This document shows positions 1 through 9,766 of a DNA stretch of 64,000 nt, one piece after another. The DNA comes from Aquitalea magnusonii. Lineage in GTDB: Bacteria > Pseudomonadota > Gammaproteobacteria > Burkholderiales > Chromobacteriaceae. Under the pieces are notes generated by a model. It ran no database searches, was not told where the DNA came from, and saw nothing but the letters and a program-made list of their open reading frames with translations. The stretch covers positions 2,170,001-2,234,000 of the forward strand of contig NZ_AP018823.1 of NCBI RefSeq assembly GCF_002217795.2. Reading direction: 5' to 3'. Every line of letters starts with the position of its first letter. Positions within the stretch are counted from its first letter, which is position 1. Both the position numbers and the translations under genes were made by a program.

Positions 1-309
1 CTGCACAACAGCATTCCCTTCGGGCTGATCCTGAATGAAATCGTGGTGAATGCCTGCAAGCACGCCTTCCTACCCGGCCAGCCGGGCCGGCTGGAAATCC
101 TGATGCACACGGCCGAGCAGGTGCAACTGCAAATCCGTGACAACGGCAAGGGCTGCCCCGACGGGGTGACACTGGGCAATGCGGCCACCCTGGGCTTCCA
201 GCTACTGCCCATGCTGACCGAACAACTGAAAGCCACGTTGACGCTGGAAACGGCACCAGGCCAGGGCTGCTGCTTCACCCTGACCATTCCAGACCTTATC
301 CGGGAGTAG
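1..309 (+). CDS. Sensor histidine kinase, C-terminal part (cut by window edge)
   Basis: The frame is open from base 1 and ends at a TAG at 307-309. Only the ATP-binding (HATPase_c) domain is visible: an N-box (LILNEIVVNACKHAF), a G1-type box (DNGKGCP) and a short Leu-rich C-terminus. The form of the N-box, with a His after NACK, is like the HisKA_2/HWE group of kinases that act on cytoplasmic response regulators. The next gene starts 4 bp after the stop and begins with a receiver domain, so the pair is almost certainly a two-component system in one operon. The sensor part lies outside the window, so the stimulus cannot be inferred. Confidence 0.85.
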   Translation: MHNSIPFGLILNEIVVNACKHAFLPGQPGRLEILMHTAEQVQLQIRDNGKGCPDGVTLGNAATLGFQLLPMLTEQLKATLTLETAPGQGCCFTLTIPDLIRE

Positions 310-313
310 AAAC

Positions 314-2752
314 ATGGCCAACCGCATCCAGATCGTTGAAGATGAACGCATTGTCGCGCTGGATCTGAAAATCGCGCTGCAAAGCCTGGGCTTTGACGTG
401 GTGGCCAGTTGCGCCAGCGGCGAGGAAGCCATTACCGCCGCCGGCAAGCTCAAGCCCGACCTCATCCTGATGGACATCCACCTGGAGGGCGGCATGTCCG
501 GCACCGAAGCCGCTCTCATCATCCGCCAGACGCTGGATATCCCGGTGGTTTACCTCACTGCCTTTGCCGAAGAAAACATCCTGCAGCAGGCCGAAAAAAG
601 CGCCCCCTACGGTTATTTGCTCAAACCCTTCGAACTGCGCGAACTGAATGCCACCATCCGCATGGCACTGGCCTGCCGCACCGCCGAAGTGGAAGTCCAC
701 AAAAAGCAGCGCCTGCTGATGCTGGCGGTGGAAACCGCCCAGTTGGGCATTTGGGAATGGGACCAGCAACAATCCACCTTCACCGGCCAGGGCTATTTCG
801 GCAAGATCACCGGGCTGGACATGGCCACGCGCCAGGAAGCCGTGCCGCCCTTCCTGCGCCTGCTGGAACATGCCGACCAAAGCCGGCTGAACCAGTTGCT
901 GAAAGACCGGGGCCGGGTAGACATGATTACCACCATCACTCCGGATGATGGCGATGCGGTATGGGTGGAGATGTCGGTGCAGGAGTACGAACCGCAGTGG
1001 CAGGAAAGCGCCAAGCAGATCGGCGTGCTGCGCGACATCACCGAACGCATCAAGTCCGAGCAGTTGCTGCAGCAGGCCGGGGCGGTATTTCAGTCCACCG
1101 CCGAGGGCATCGTGGTGATAGATGGCGAGCGGCTGGTGAAATCCGCCAATCCGGCCTTCCTGCGCCTGACCGGCTACGCGCTGATGGAAATCCTGGGGCA
1201 GGATATCGACGAGCTGCTGCACGTAAAAAAACACACCCCGGATTTCTACAGCAAGCTGATCCAACTGGGCGATGCCGGCTGGCATGGCGAAGTGATGTGC
1301 CAGCGCAAGAACGGCGAGCACTTCCCCGCCTGGGAACACATCTGCCTGGTGTCCTACGACATGGACCTGCCGGCGCACTACATCATCGGCTGCACTGATG
1401 TCAGCTCCATCAAACAGGCCGAGATCGAGCTGAACCGCATGGCCTTTCATGATGCCCTGACCGATCTGGGCAACCGCTATCTGCTGAACGAACAACTGGC
1501 CATCGAGCTGCAACGCGCCGAAACCAGCGGCACGCAGATGGGACTGGTCTTCATCGACCTTGACGGCTTCAAGCTGATCAACGACGGCATGGGACATGCC
1601 ATGGGCGACCAGCTACTGCAGGTGGTGGCACAGCGCATTCGCGAAACCATCCGCCGCGCCGACATTCCGGTGCGTTTTGGCGGCGACGAATTCTTCATCA
1701 TCTGCCCGCATAGCAGCGAGGCCGACTGCACCGCCATGGCAGACCGCCTGCTGGAAAAACTGGAACAGCCGATGCAGGCGGGCAAGGAAAACATCGTCGT
1801 CACCTGCAGCATCGGCATTGCGCTGTATCCGCAGCATGGCACCACGGCAGAAAAGCTGCTCAGCGCGGCCGACAGCGCCATGTATCAGGCCAAGCAGGCC
1901 GGCAAGCGCCGCCACTGCACTTTCAATGAATCCATGGCGGAAAAAGTACACGAACGGCTGCGGCTGGAACAGCGGCTGCGCCAGGCGGTAAAGGAGCGCA
2001 GCTTTACCCTGCACTACCAGCCGCTGATCCGGGTGGAGGACAATGTACTGATCGGCTTTGAAGCGCTGCTGCGCTGGCAGGACGAGGGACAGCATATTCC
2101 GCCCGACCTGTTCATCCCGGTGGCAGAAGAATGCGGACTGATCCAGGAGCTGGGTAGCTGGGTGCTGCAGCAAGCCTGCCGCGCGGCGCAGCACTGGAAT
2201 GCCGACTACCACTACCCGCTGAAAGTGGCGGTCAATGTATCGGTAATGCAGTTTGTCGAACCGGACTTCCGCCAGCGCGTGGCACGCGAACTGGCTGACA
2301 GCGGCCTGGCCCCGCACCTGCTGGAACTGGAAATCACCGAAAGCGTGTTGCAATCACTGGAGAACAGCAAGCGCATCCTCAAGGACCTGAAGCAGATCGG
2401 GGTATCGGTGGCCATCGACGACTTTGGCACCGGCTACTCATCCATGGCGGTGCTGAAGGACCTGGCGGTGGACCGGCTGAAGATAGACCGCTCCTTCATC
2501 TGCAATACGCCGGCCCAGCCGCAGGATGCCGCGGTGTGCAAGGCCATCATCATGCTGGCCAAGAGCCTGATGCTGGGCATTACCGCAGAAGGTGTCGAGG
2601 CAATCGCACAGGTGGATTTCCTGCGCGAAAACGGCTGTGACACCTTCCAGGGCTATTACTATTCACCACCGCTGGATAGTGCCGCGCTGGAGCAATACCT
2701 GCGTCACTATTTCAGCGCCGGCCCGGCCGCAGCGGCCAGCAGCAGCCGCTGA
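314..2752 (+). CDS. Response regulator with REC-PAS-PAS-GGDEF-EAL domains (cyclic-di-GMP turnover)
   Basis: This 812-residue protein has a receiver domain at about 1-120 (acidic pocket VEDE at 8-11, phospho-acceptor Asp54, Lys104 in LLKPFE). Two PAS segments follow (about 130-370), then a GGDEF domain with the intact motif at 456-460 and DLDGFK metal site, then an EAL domain with EALLRW from 583 and DDFGTGYS. Both catalytic motifs look complete, so it could make and/or break cyclic-di-GMP; bifunctional proteins usually favour one activity and the sequence does not say which. It lies 4 bp after the histidine kinase gene, which is the likely phosphodonor. It converges on the tannase gene, with 15 bp between the stops and no clear terminator. 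Confidence 0.93.
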   Translation: MANRIQIVEDERIVALDLKIALQSLGFDVVASCASGEEAITAAGKLKPDLILMDIHLEGGMSGTEAALIIRQTLDIPVVYLTAFAEENILQQAEKSAPYGYLLKPFELRELNATIRMALACRTAEVEVHKKQRLLMLAVETAQLGIWEWDQQQSTFTGQGYFGKITGLDMATRQEAVPPFLRLLEHADQSRLNQLLKDRGRVDMITTITPDDGDAVWVEMSVQEYEPQWQESAKQIGVLRDITERIKSEQLLQQAGAVFQSTAEGIVVIDGERLVKSANPAFLRLTGYALMEILGQDIDELLHVKKHTPDFYSKLIQLGDAGWHGEVMCQRKNGEHFPAWEHICLVSYDMDLPAHYIIGCTDVSSIKQAEIELNRMAFHDALTDLGNRYLLNEQLAIELQRAETSGTQMGLVFIDLDGFKLINDGMGHAMGDQLLQVVAQRIRETIRRADIPVRFGGDEFFIICPHSSEADCTAMADRLLEKLEQPMQAGKENIVVTCSIGIALYPQHGTTAEKLLSAADSAMYQAKQAGKRRHCTFNESMAEKVHERLRLEQRLRQAVKERSFTLHYQPLIRVEDNVLIGFEALLRWQDEGQHIPPDLFIPVAEECGLIQELGSWVLQQACRAAQHWNADYHYPLKVAVNVSVMQFVEPDFRQRVARELADSGLAPHLLELEITESVLQSLENSKRILKDLKQIGVSVAIDDFGTGYSSMAVLKDLAVDRLKIDRSFICNTPAQPQDAAVCKAIIMLAKSLMLGITAEGVEAIAQVDFLRENGCDTFQGYYYSPPLDSAALEQYLRHYFSAGPAAAASSSR

Positions 2753-2767
2753 AAGCACGGCAGGGCG

Positions 2768-4603
2768 TTACGGCGCGGCAGTCAAGCGCCCCTGCTCCAC
2801 CCGGTAGTTACGCTGATTGTCCGGCCCGATCAGGGTGCTGGCCAGGCTGTTGAAATCCAGCGGCAGCACAGCGGCTGATTGCTGCGGCTGATAGTTGGCG
2901 GCATCGTTCACATCGCCACTGCCACGATAGCGGGCAATCATGGGCCATGGATACACCGGGCGCGTGGCCTTGAGCGCGGCCCAAGGCTGTGCCAGCGGGC
3001 TGCTGGGCAGCGGTGCCACATGCAAGGTGGCTGCGGCCTGGGCAGGCTTGCCCTGCTCTGGGATGCCTGCTGGTGGGGGAGCGGCCATGAAGTCCGGTGC
3101 GGCCTGGGCCAGCTTGCCAGTCAGCAGGGCTGCCGGCGGGCGTTGCAATTCGGTCCAGGCCATCAGCGGGCTGAGCACATCCACCTGGTCGTAACCCTCT
3201 CCTCCGCCGCAATGACTGACACCCGGCAACAGGAATAGCCGCATGAAGCTATCGGTTGCAGCGGCACCCAGTTGTTGCTGCACACCCTGGTAATAAGCCA
3301 GCGACACCGCCGGGGTGACCGAGGTATCCGCCAGTCCATGCCACAGGATCAATTTGCCGCCGCGCTGGTAAAAAGGCTGCAGATTGGTATTGGTGGCGTT
3401 GTACAGCGGGGCCAATTGCGCCAGCCGGGCAAACGTGGCGTCATCAAACCGCAGTTTTTGCAGATTGCCCATGCCCAGGTCTAGCTGCGGCAGGATCAGA
3501 TAACTGATGGCCAGTGAGGCAATGTCCTGACTCATCGACTTGCCATGCGTGCTGGCCGGCACCATCCATTGCAGTTCGGAGCCGGGCAGCACGCCACCCA
3601 TGGTCAGTTTGCGACCAGCCGCATCCAGCGGGCCGTCATACAGCTTGCGCGCCACCGCCACTTCCTCGGCAGTCAGGCACTGGCTGCTGTCGGCGGCATC
3701 CGGCGGGCATTGCGCCCAGGCCGGGTCCACCTTGCAACTGAGCGGGTCTTGCAGCAGGCCATCCTTTACCCCGGAACCCTCGGCACAATGCGCCAGCACG
3801 GCACGGTGCAGAATGCCCAGCCGGTTTTGCAGCAGGATATTGCTGCCATCCGCCCGCTGATTGGCCACCACATTCCAGCCGTGATACAGCGAGTTTTGCA
3901 ACTGGAACAGCGTGGCGGGAGCCCCGGCGGACACGCCGTCAAAATCGTCCGGATAGCGCTGCGCTTCCATCAGCGCCTCACGACCGCCATCGGAACAACC
4001 GACAAAGTAGGAAAAACGTGCAGGCTGGCCGTAGAACGCACGAATCAAGGCCTTGGCCACCAGCGCGGTCTGATGATTGGCGCGGTAGGCAAAGTCGATG
4101 CGTTTTTGCGGATCAGCCCCGAAACTGGCCTGATCCGGCCCCATCATCGGACCCTTGTGGCCCATGTCGTTGCCAGCCACCACAAATTCACCATTCAGCG
4201 CAGGCCCACAGCGTCCGGCATTGCTGATGCCCACGCGGGTCATGCCGCACAAGCCGCCGCAACCGCCTTGCAAATAACGCTGGGTCCAGCCGTTGACCGG
4301 CAAATCCACCTCAAAACCGATGGCCGGGGCTATCCTGCCCTCCACCTTGCAAAACGCGCCCTTGGGCGTATTCACCACGCTGGCCGCCTGGATGCTGACA
4401 GTCGCATCCGCCGCAGCGCTCAAGTCCTGCTGGCCCAGCGCCGCACAACTGATCACCGCCGGCTGCACCGGCAGGTTTTGATAGTCGGCAGCTTGTGCCA
4501 ATCGTGGCAGCCATGCGCTACACAGCAAGTACAGCCAGGCCAAGACTGGCAGACAGCGCCAGCCGATGGCCGCCAGGCCACCACGGTGATCGGTGTTATT
4601 CAC
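2768..4603 (-). CDS. Tannase/feruloyl esterase family protein, secreted
   Basis: Family PF07519 (tannase/feruloyl esterase): secreted serine esterases that cut gallate or hydroxycinnamate esters. A signal peptide runs to about residue 39, ending LAQA-AD. The nucleophile motif GCSDGGR has Ser at about 204. The acid is in HGLADTSV and the His in SHCGGGEGYD, giving the family's CS-D-HC pattern in which two Cys bridge the catalytic Ser and His. Many further Cys fit an exported protein. I prefer the GTG at 4603, which has AGGAG eight bases upstream; an in-frame GTG at 4612 sits on the Shine-Dalgarno. It faces a porin gene and the gallate operon is close by, so gallate release from tannins is the likely role. 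Feruloyl esterase activity cannot be excluded. Confidence 0.88.
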   Translation of the reverse strand: MNNTDHRGGLAAIGWRCLPVLAWLYLLCSAWLPRLAQAADYQNLPVQPAVISCAALGQQDLSAAADATVSIQAASVVNTPKGAFCKVEGRIAPAIGFEVDLPVNGWTQRYLQGGCGGLCGMTRVGISNAGRCGPALNGEFVVAGNDMGHKGPMMGPDQASFGADPQKRIDFAYRANHQTALVAKALIRAFYGQPARFSYFVGCSDGGREALMEAQRYPDDFDGVSAGAPATLFQLQNSLYHGWNVVANQRADGSNILLQNRLGILHRAVLAHCAEGSGVKDGLLQDPLSCKVDPAWAQCPPDAADSSQCLTAEEVAVARKLYDGPLDAAGRKLTMGGVLPGSELQWMVPASTHGKSMSQDIASLAISYLILPQLDLGMGNLQKLRFDDATFARLAQLAPLYNATNTNLQPFYQRGGKLILWHGLADTSVTPAVSLAYYQGVQQQLGAAATDSFMRLFLLPGVSHCGGGEGYDQVDVLSPLMAWTELQRPPAALLTGKLAQAAPDFMAAPPPAGIPEQGKPAQAAATLHVAPLPSSPLAQPWAALKATRPVYPWPMIARYRGSGDVNDAANYQPQQSAAVLPLDFNSLASTLIGPDNQRNYRVEQGRLTAAP

Positions 4604-4881
4604 TTCATCCACTCCTGATACGCATCCAAATCAAACAGGAATTACTATCATTCAATCGCAAGACAGTCATCCAGCTTTGCCTCACTTTGCCTGGCTTAAC
4701 ATCATGCCCGGCCACCTCTTGCGCCACGCTATCAAGCAGCCTGACGCGTGGCAGCGCCCCGCCGTGCAAGCACCACATAACACGGCAACGCAAGTTCACT
4801 TATTGGCAACGCCGCCCCATCCCCGCTGACCTAGATTAGCCAATGCAATAACAACTATCTATTCAAGATGGAGGAGAAACC

Positions 4882-6048
4882 ATGCAGCAATTCACAGTCA
4901 AACTGAGCCTGGCCGCATGTGCCGTACTGAGCGCACTCAATGCCCAGGCGGCAGACAGCAATGTCAGCCTATACGGCGTGATCAGCGCCTCGCTGGAATC
5001 GGTGGGCGCGTCTGGCGGCAGCGCTGGCACCAAGTCCACCACCACCCGCGTTACCGACAATAATTCCCGCATCGGCTTTCGCGGCAACGAAGACCTGGGC
5101 AATGGCGTGAAAGCCATCTGGCAGGTGGAATCCAGCCTGCGCAACTTCGAACAGGGTGGCAGCACCGACTGGGGCCAGAGCGCCACCCTGGCCACCCGCA
5201 ACAGCTTTGTCGGCATGAGCAGCGAGCAATACGGTCGCCTGATCGCCGGTTACAACGACACCGTGTACAAATCGCTGGTGGGCAGTACCGCCGACTTTGG
5301 CATTGACGTGATGGCCGGCACCATTGCCGACAGTTGGGGTACCGGCCCCGGCTTTTACCAGTTGTTCAGCCGTGGCGAAACCCGCCTGAAGAACTCGCTG
5401 CACTATATCTCGCCCTTGTTGTCCGGCTGGCAGGGCGGCCTGTCCTACGGCGTGGATGAAACCAAGACCAACAACACCAACCGCAGCCGCCTGAGCCTGG
5501 CGGTCAAATACAGCGACGGCCCGTTCAAGGCCGGTTTCGGCTGGGACCGCCAGTTCGACACCGCCGCTTACGAACAGACCAACTCCGGCACTGCCGCCGC
5601 CGGCAAGCATGTGGACTTTGCCAAGCTGCTGGCGCAATGGACCTTCAGCAGCACCGGCACCTTGCTGGGTGCCGGGGTGGAGCGCGGGACCTATGAATCC
5701 GCCACTGGTGGCCAGACCCAGCACCAGACCGGCTGGACGGTGGGTGTCAGCCAGCCGCTCAGCGAACGCCTTGCCCTCAAGGCGTCCTACAGCAAACTGG
5801 GCCGCCTCAACAATGCCAGCAGCGCCGACGACTACAAAGCCACACAGTGGGTGCTGGGTGCCACTTATGCCGCCACCAAGCGCACCAGCTTCTACACCTA
5901 TGCCACCCGCCTGAACAACGGCGCTTTGCAAAACGCCAACTTCGGCTTCAGTCCGCTCACCACCGGCACCAATGCCAGCAGCACCGTGGTGCTGGCCAAT
6001 GGCAACACCCTGCACAGCGTGGGCGTGGGCATGTCCACCGCCTTCTGA
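4882..6048 (+). CDS. Gram-negative general porin (outer membrane)
   Basis: A 388-residue beta-barrel porin of the betaproteobacterial/neisserial type. The signal peptide is residues 1-23 (cut after NAQA). The mature start reads VSLYGVI, the usual first strand. Motifs such as SRIGFRGNEDLGNG and AIWQVE mark the family's loop and L3 region, and the protein ends in Phe, as needed for BAM-dependent insertion. A good Shine-Dalgarno (GGAGGAG) precedes the ATG. It is divergent from the tannase gene across 269 bp that must hold both promoters; I see no certain -35/-10 there. Its place between tannase and the gallate genes suggests uptake of phenolic acids, but sequence alone cannot give the substrate. 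Confidence 0.92.
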   Translation: MQQFTVKLSLAACAVLSALNAQAADSNVSLYGVISASLESVGASGGSAGTKSTTTRVTDNNSRIGFRGNEDLGNGVKAIWQVESSLRNFEQGGSTDWGQSATLATRNSFVGMSSEQYGRLIAGYNDTVYKSLVGSTADFGIDVMAGTIADSWGTGPGFYQLFSRGETRLKNSLHYISPLLSGWQGGLSYGVDETKTNNTNRSRLSLAVKYSDGPFKAGFGWDRQFDTAAYEQTNSGTAAAGKHVDFAKLLAQWTFSSTGTLLGAGVERGTYESATGGQTQHQTGWTVGVSQPLSERLALKASYSKLGRLNNASSADDYKATQWVLGATYAATKRTSFYTYATRLNNGALQNANFGFSPLTTGTNASSTVVLANGNTLHSVGVGMSTAF

Positions 6049-6081
6049 TGCCACACGGGGCTGCTTGGAGCCTGACAGCGC

Positions 6082-6109
6082 AACGGCTGGCACATTGCCA
6101 GCCGTTTTT
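6082..6109 (+). terminator. Rho-independent terminator of the porin gene
   Basis: Perfect 11-bp stem (AACGGCTGGCA with its complement) around a 3-base loop CAT, followed by a run of T, 33 bp after the porin stop. Confidence 0.85.
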
Positions 6110-6204
6110 CATGCGCATGTCAGCCGATGTAAATCCGGGTAAAGAAACTCAAGCCAGCCGCATTTCCACCGATAGTTCTTATAAATGCAATAAGGAATCC
6201 AACC

Positions 6205-6402
6205 ATGTTTCTGGGTGCAGTCGGTTCATTCATCAGCAGTTCCGGCGGGGCCTTGCTCAAAGCAGGTTCCTCGGTAGTCACCGAGGCCGCTTCCATTGTC
6301 GAGGCCCATCCCCTGCTGGCCGGGGTGGCCATTGGTGTCGGCCTCTACGAATACGTCAGCAATCCCAGCCATCTTGGTAATTCGGTCGATACCACGGCCT
6401 GA
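6205..6402 (+). CDS. Small Gly/Ala/Ser-rich hypothetical protein
   Basis: A 65-residue ORF with a usable Shine-Dalgarno (AAGGAA seven to eight bases before the ATG). The sequence is rich in Gly, Ala, Ser and Val, with a hydrophobic stretch (PLLAGVAIGVGLYEYV) that could be a membrane segment or amphipathic helix. I recognise no family. It lies between the porin terminator and the convergent gallate operon. It could be a real small membrane or secreted peptide, or a chance ORF; the Shine-Dalgarno and non-random composition favour a gene. Confidence 0.45.
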   Translation: MFLGAVGSFISSSGGALLKAGSSVVTEAASIVEAHPLLAGVAIGVGLYEYVSNPSHLGNSVDTTA

Positions 6403-6457
6403 CCCCACTTCCGCCCTCCCCGCATCCCGGCCTTGCCGTTTCTGCATCGCCCAGACC

Positions 6458-6483
6458 AAAAAAATGCCACCCCGCGGGGTGGC
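6458..6483 (-). terminator. Rho-independent terminator of the gallate operon
   Basis: An 18-bp perfect palindrome GCCACCCCGCGGGGTGGC at 6466-6483. On the minus strand it is followed by a run of T (the A run at 6458-6464). It lies 34 bp beyond the stop of the CHA aldolase gene, the last gene of the operon. Confidence 0.8.
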
Positions 6484-6516
6484 CAATACAGAGAGTGACG
6501 CTTACGCCAGCAAACG

Positions 6517-7200
6517 TCAGTCCAGATACCTGAGCCCGGCCTTGGCCAGCGGCTCGCGCATTGCATACATGTCCAGGCCCAGCACGCCGGAAGCCAGCTT
6601 GGCGCGTTTTTCGCCCTCGAACGATTCGCGCTTTTGCGCCGCCGCCAGGGTTTCCGCCGCACGGGCAGCCGGTACGCACACCACGCCGTCGTCGTCCGCC
6701 ACAATCACATCGCCCGGATGCACCAGCATGCCGGCGCACACCACCGGGATATTCACCGAGCCCAGCGTGGCCTTGATGGTGCCCTTGCTGCTGATGGCGC
6801 GGCTCCAGACCGGGAAGTCCATTTCCTGCAGGGTTTTGACATCGCGCACACCGGCGTCGATGATCAGCGCCCGCGCGCCGCGGGCCTGGAAGCTGGTGGC
6901 CAGCAGGTCGCCAAAGTAGCCGTCGGTGCATTCCGAGGTAACGCCTGCCACCACGATGTCACCGGGCTGAATCTGTTCTGCCGCCACATGCAGCATCCAG
7001 TTGTCGCCCGGTTGCAGCAGCACGGTGACAGCGGTGCCGGACACCTGCTTGCCCGGGTAGATGGGGCGCATATAGGGCTTGAGCAGGCCGACGCGGCCCA
7101 TGGCTTCGTGTACGGTGGCCGAGCCCAGCGCTGCCAGTGCATCGGCGGCGGCGCGGTCGGCGCGGGTGATGTTGCGGTATACCACTCCGAGTTGGTACAT
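6517..7200 (-). CDS. ligK: 4-carboxy-4-hydroxy-2-oxoadipate (CHA) aldolase
   Basis: A 227-residue member of the RraA-like/HMG-CHA aldolase family (LigK/ProA/GalC type). It splits CHA into pyruvate and oxaloacetate in the last step of the gallate and protocatechuate 4,5-cleavage routes. Support: the [13 protein letters not shown] segment with the conserved Arg-Asp that binds substrate and divalent metal, normal family length (about 225-230), and its place as the last gene of a set with gallate dioxygenase, tautomerase and hydratase. RraA itself (the RNase E inhibitor) is about 160 residues and would not fit this setting. GGAAGA precedes the ATG. A strong terminator follows. Confidence 0.9.
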   Translation of the reverse strand: MYQLGVVYRNITRADRAAADALAALGSATVHEAMGRVGLLKPYMRPIYPGKQVSGTAVTVLLQPGDNWMLHVAAEQIQPGDIVVAGVTSECTDGYFGDLLATSFQARGARALIIDAGVRDVKTLQEMDFPVWSRAISSKGTIKATLGSVNIPVVCAGMLVHPGDVIVADDDGVVCVPAARAAETLAAAQKRESFEGEKRAKLASGVLGLDMYAMREPLAKAGLRYLD

Positions 7201-7310
7201 GGTGTTGTCTTCCTTAATCTGTTTTATCCATCGCGTGGCCCATGGCGCACGTGAGAGGCGGTCAACTCCGCAAAAGCTCCGGGTCAGCGCGGGGCTTTTG
7301 TTCGCAATGA

Positions 7311-8336
7311 CTACAAGCCTTTAGCTTTCAGGGCAGCATCCAGTCGCGGATACACCCGGCGGGCATTGCCTTCAAAGATTTGCTGCCGCTCGGCATCCGT
7401 CAGTGCCGCCGCTTCGATGTAGCGCTTGGTGTCGTCGTAGTAGTGGCCGGTTTCCGGGTCGATGCCGCGTACCGCGCCGATCATTTCGCTGGCAAACAGC
7501 ACGTTGTCCACCGGGATGACCTTGGTCAGCAGGTCGATGCCCGGCTGGTGGTAGACGCAGGTGTCAAAGAAGATGTTGTTGAGCAGATGGTCCTTGAGCA
7601 GCGGCTTTTTCATTTCCTGCGCCAGCCCGCGGAAGCGGCCCCAGTGGTACGGCACCGCGCCGCCGCCGTGCGGGATGACAAAGCGCAGCGTGGGGAAGTC
7701 CGTAAACAGGTCTGAGGTCAGGCATTGCATGAAGGCGGTGGTGTCCGCGTTCAGGTAGTGCGCGCCAGTGGTGTGGAAGGCGCAGTTGCAGCTGGTGGAC
7801 ACATGCACCATGGCCGGGATGTCGTACTCCACCATTTTTTCGTAGATGGGGTACCAGTGGCGGTCGGACAGCGGCGGGCTGGTCCAATGGCCGCCGGACG
7901 GGTCCGGGTTGAGGTTGATGCCGACGAAGCCGTAGTCCTTGATGCAGCGTTCCAGCTCCGGGATAGAGGTGGCCGGGTCGACACCGGGCGATTGCGGCAG
8001 CATGGCCGCGCCGATGAAGTTATCGGGGAACAACTGGCTGACGCGATAGCACAGCTCGTTGCAGATGGCCGCCCAGGTGGAGGACGTGTTGAAGTCTCCG
8101 ATGTGGTGGGCCATGAAGCTGGCACGCGGGCTGAAGATGGTGAGGTCGGAGCCGCGCTGCTTCATCAGCCGCAGTTGGTTGCTTTCGATGGTGTCGCGCA
8201 GCTCGTCGTCGGAGATCTTCAGCTCGGACGGCTTGGGGCCCAGCTCCGGGGTGGAGAGGTTGTCGATCTGGCGTTTGCGCCAGTCTTCCAGCGCCTTGGG
8301 GGCGGTGGTGTAGTGGCCGTGGATGTCGATGATCAT
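7311..8336 (-). CDS. ligJ: 4-oxalomesaconate hydratase, amidohydrolase type
   Basis: A 341-residue amidohydrolase-fold protein with the N-terminal HxH metal motif (IDIHGHY, His6 and His8), later His residues in MVHVSTS and [14 protein letters not shown], and an acidic residue in FASEMIG. Length and motifs match LigJ of the protocatechuate 4,5-cleavage pathway, which hydrates 4-oxalomesaconate to CHA. Pseudomonas GalB does the same reaction but belongs to another (PIG-L/LmbE) fold, so this operon uses the LigJ solution. The start at 8336 has AAGGAAT eight bases upstream; the longer frame to 8387 lacks this. It lies between the dioxygenase gene (54 bp) and the aldolase gene (110 bp). Confidence 0.88.
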   Translation of the reverse strand: MIIDIHGHYTTAPKALEDWRKRQIDNLSTPELGPKPSELKISDDELRDTIESNQLRLMKQRGSDLTIFSPRASFMAHHIGDFNTSSTWAAICNELCYRVSQLFPDNFIGAAMLPQSPGVDPATSIPELERCIKDYGFVGINLNPDPSGGHWTSPPLSDRHWYPIYEKMVEYDIPAMVHVSTSCNCAFHTTGAHYLNADTTAFMQCLTSDLFTDFPTLRFVIPHGGGAVPYHWGRFRGLAQEMKKPLLKDHLLNNIFFDTCVYHQPGIDLLTKVIPVDNVLFASEMIGAVRGIDPETGHYYDDTKRYIEAAALTDAERQQIFEGNARRVYPRLDAALKAKGL

Positions 8337-8390
8337 GGTGTAATTCCTTGTTGTCTTGCCGCCGCCCAGCGGGCAGCGGCTTTGCAATGC

Positions 8391-9686
8391 TCAGCCCTGT
8401 TTGTTCTGGTCCCAGGCCAGTGCGCCAGCATCCTTGCCGGTAACTGAATACAGCGCGCCCGGCGCGTTGCGGGTGGCCTGGAATTGCTCCAGCGTCTGGC
8501 CACGCATGGCGGCGTAAATGTGCAGATTCGACACGCCGACCACCGCACCCAGTTTTTCCAGGCCAAAGAAAATCACGCCGTAGCGGATCAGCGCATCCCA
8601 GTCGCGCCGCTGCAGCATGTCGGCCTCCTCCTCCGTCAAGCCGGCCTTGGCATAGGCGGCTTGCGGGTTGTTCAGGAACAGCTCGCGGTGCGCCGGATCA
8701 ATCATGTCGCGCAGGAATTTGTTCAGCCTGTAGGTGCGCAGGCTGGCTTCCAGCGTGAACGGGTGGGTGCCGGTGAGCTTCTCCGCCCCGGCCAGTTCCC
8801 GTTCCATGGCGTGGCGCAGGTCCGCCGTGCGCGGCTTGGGCAGCGGCAGGCAGGCGTTTTCGTAAATGGCGGTGGCGATGCCGGTCATGGACGGCAGATA
8901 GTAGGTCTGGTGGATTTTCTTCACCTGTGAGGACAGCGCACCGCGCATGATCAGCCACATGATGACTTCCGCCCCTTCCATGCCCCCCAGCTCGGCGTAA
9001 TCGGCCAGTGTCAGCCGGGTGAGTGCCTGCGGGTCTTTTTCGAACAGCTCCAGGAACTGCAAATCCCATTCAGGATTATTGAAACCGCAGCGCGCGCCAT
9101 GCACCTGGTGCGACAGGCCACCGGTGGCGACGATGGCCACTTTCAGGTCTTCCGGATAGCTTTCGATGGCATCGCGCAAGGCCTTGCCCAGCTTGTAACA
9201 GCGCGCGGCGGACGGCACCGGGAACTGCAACACCCCCACGGCCAGCGGCACGATGGGTACGTCCCAGTCGCTATTGCCGTTGTTGAGCATGGACAGCGGC
9301 GACAGGCAGCCGTGGTCCAGTTTCTTGTCCTGGAAAAAGGACATGTCGAATTCGGCGGCCATCAGGCTGGCACCGATATGGCGCGACAGCGCGGCATGGC
9401 CGGCCACCGGCGGCAGATTACGCGCGCCACCGCCCTCGTCCGCCACTTCGTAACGCTGATCGATGCCCAGGGTGAAGGCGGAATAGTGGTCGAAGAAGAA
9501 AGACGTGACATGGTCGTTGTAAATCATGAACAGCACATCCGGCTTTTTCTCCGCCAGCCAGGCTTTTACCGGGGCAAAAGCCTGGAAGATGGGAGCCCAT
9601 ACCGGGTCGTCCTGCTTGTTGCGATCCACCGCAAAACCGATGGTGGGAGTATGGGAACAGGCGATGCCGCCAATGATGGTTGCCAT
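8391..9686 (-). CDS. galA: Gallate dioxygenase (extradiol, fused LigB-LigA type)
   Basis: At 431 residues this is a natural fusion: the N-terminal two thirds are the LigB-like catalytic domain, and the last ~120 residues resemble the small LigA subunit. That layout defines gallate dioxygenases (GalA/DesB, about 420 residues). Fe(II) ligands fit His12 (CSHTP), His59 (YNDH) and a Glu in GMEGAEVIMW (about 240). The SHQVHG segment near 192-197 supplies the acid/base His. It opens the gallate ring between C4 and C5 to 4-oxalomesaconate. It is the third of five genes running galD, galT, galA, ligJ, ligK. Protocatechuate 4,5-dioxygenase would be two separate subunits, which argues for gallate as substrate. 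Confidence 0.93.
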   Translation of the reverse strand: MATIIGGIACSHTPTIGFAVDRNKQDDPVWAPIFQAFAPVKAWLAEKKPDVLFMIYNDHVTSFFFDHYSAFTLGIDQRYEVADEGGGARNLPPVAGHAALSRHIGASLMAAEFDMSFFQDKKLDHGCLSPLSMLNNGNSDWDVPIVPLAVGVLQFPVPSAARCYKLGKALRDAIESYPEDLKVAIVATGGLSHQVHGARCGFNNPEWDLQFLELFEKDPQALTRLTLADYAELGGMEGAEVIMWLIMRGALSSQVKKIHQTYYLPSMTGIATAIYENACLPLPKPRTADLRHAMERELAGAEKLTGTHPFTLEASLRTYRLNKFLRDMIDPAHRELFLNNPQAAYAKAGLTEEEADMLQRRDWDALIRYGVIFFGLEKLGAVVGVSNLHIYAAMRGQTLEQFQATRNAPGALYSVTGKDAGALAWDQNKQG

Positions 9687-9766
9687 ATCAGGTCTGCCTT
9701 CTTGCGTATGTCAGATGCCGGCGCTACCCGCTGTAGCGCCGCTTGCATGTTATGAAAAATCGGAAA

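Noticed and set aside
296..1597. Long minus-strand ORF (433 codons) antisense to the response regulator
   Set aside because: Shadow of a high-G+C gene; no family motifs and no ribosome site, whereas the plus-strand frame shows REC, PAS and GGDEF motifs.
3545..4618. Plus-strand ORF (357 codons) opposite the tannase gene
   Set aside because: His/Arg/Gln-rich composition typical of antisense shadows; the other strand has the full tannase motif set.
4969..6093. Minus-strand ORF opposite the first porin
   Set aside because: Gly/Ala/Val-rich shadow; the plus strand is a clear porin.
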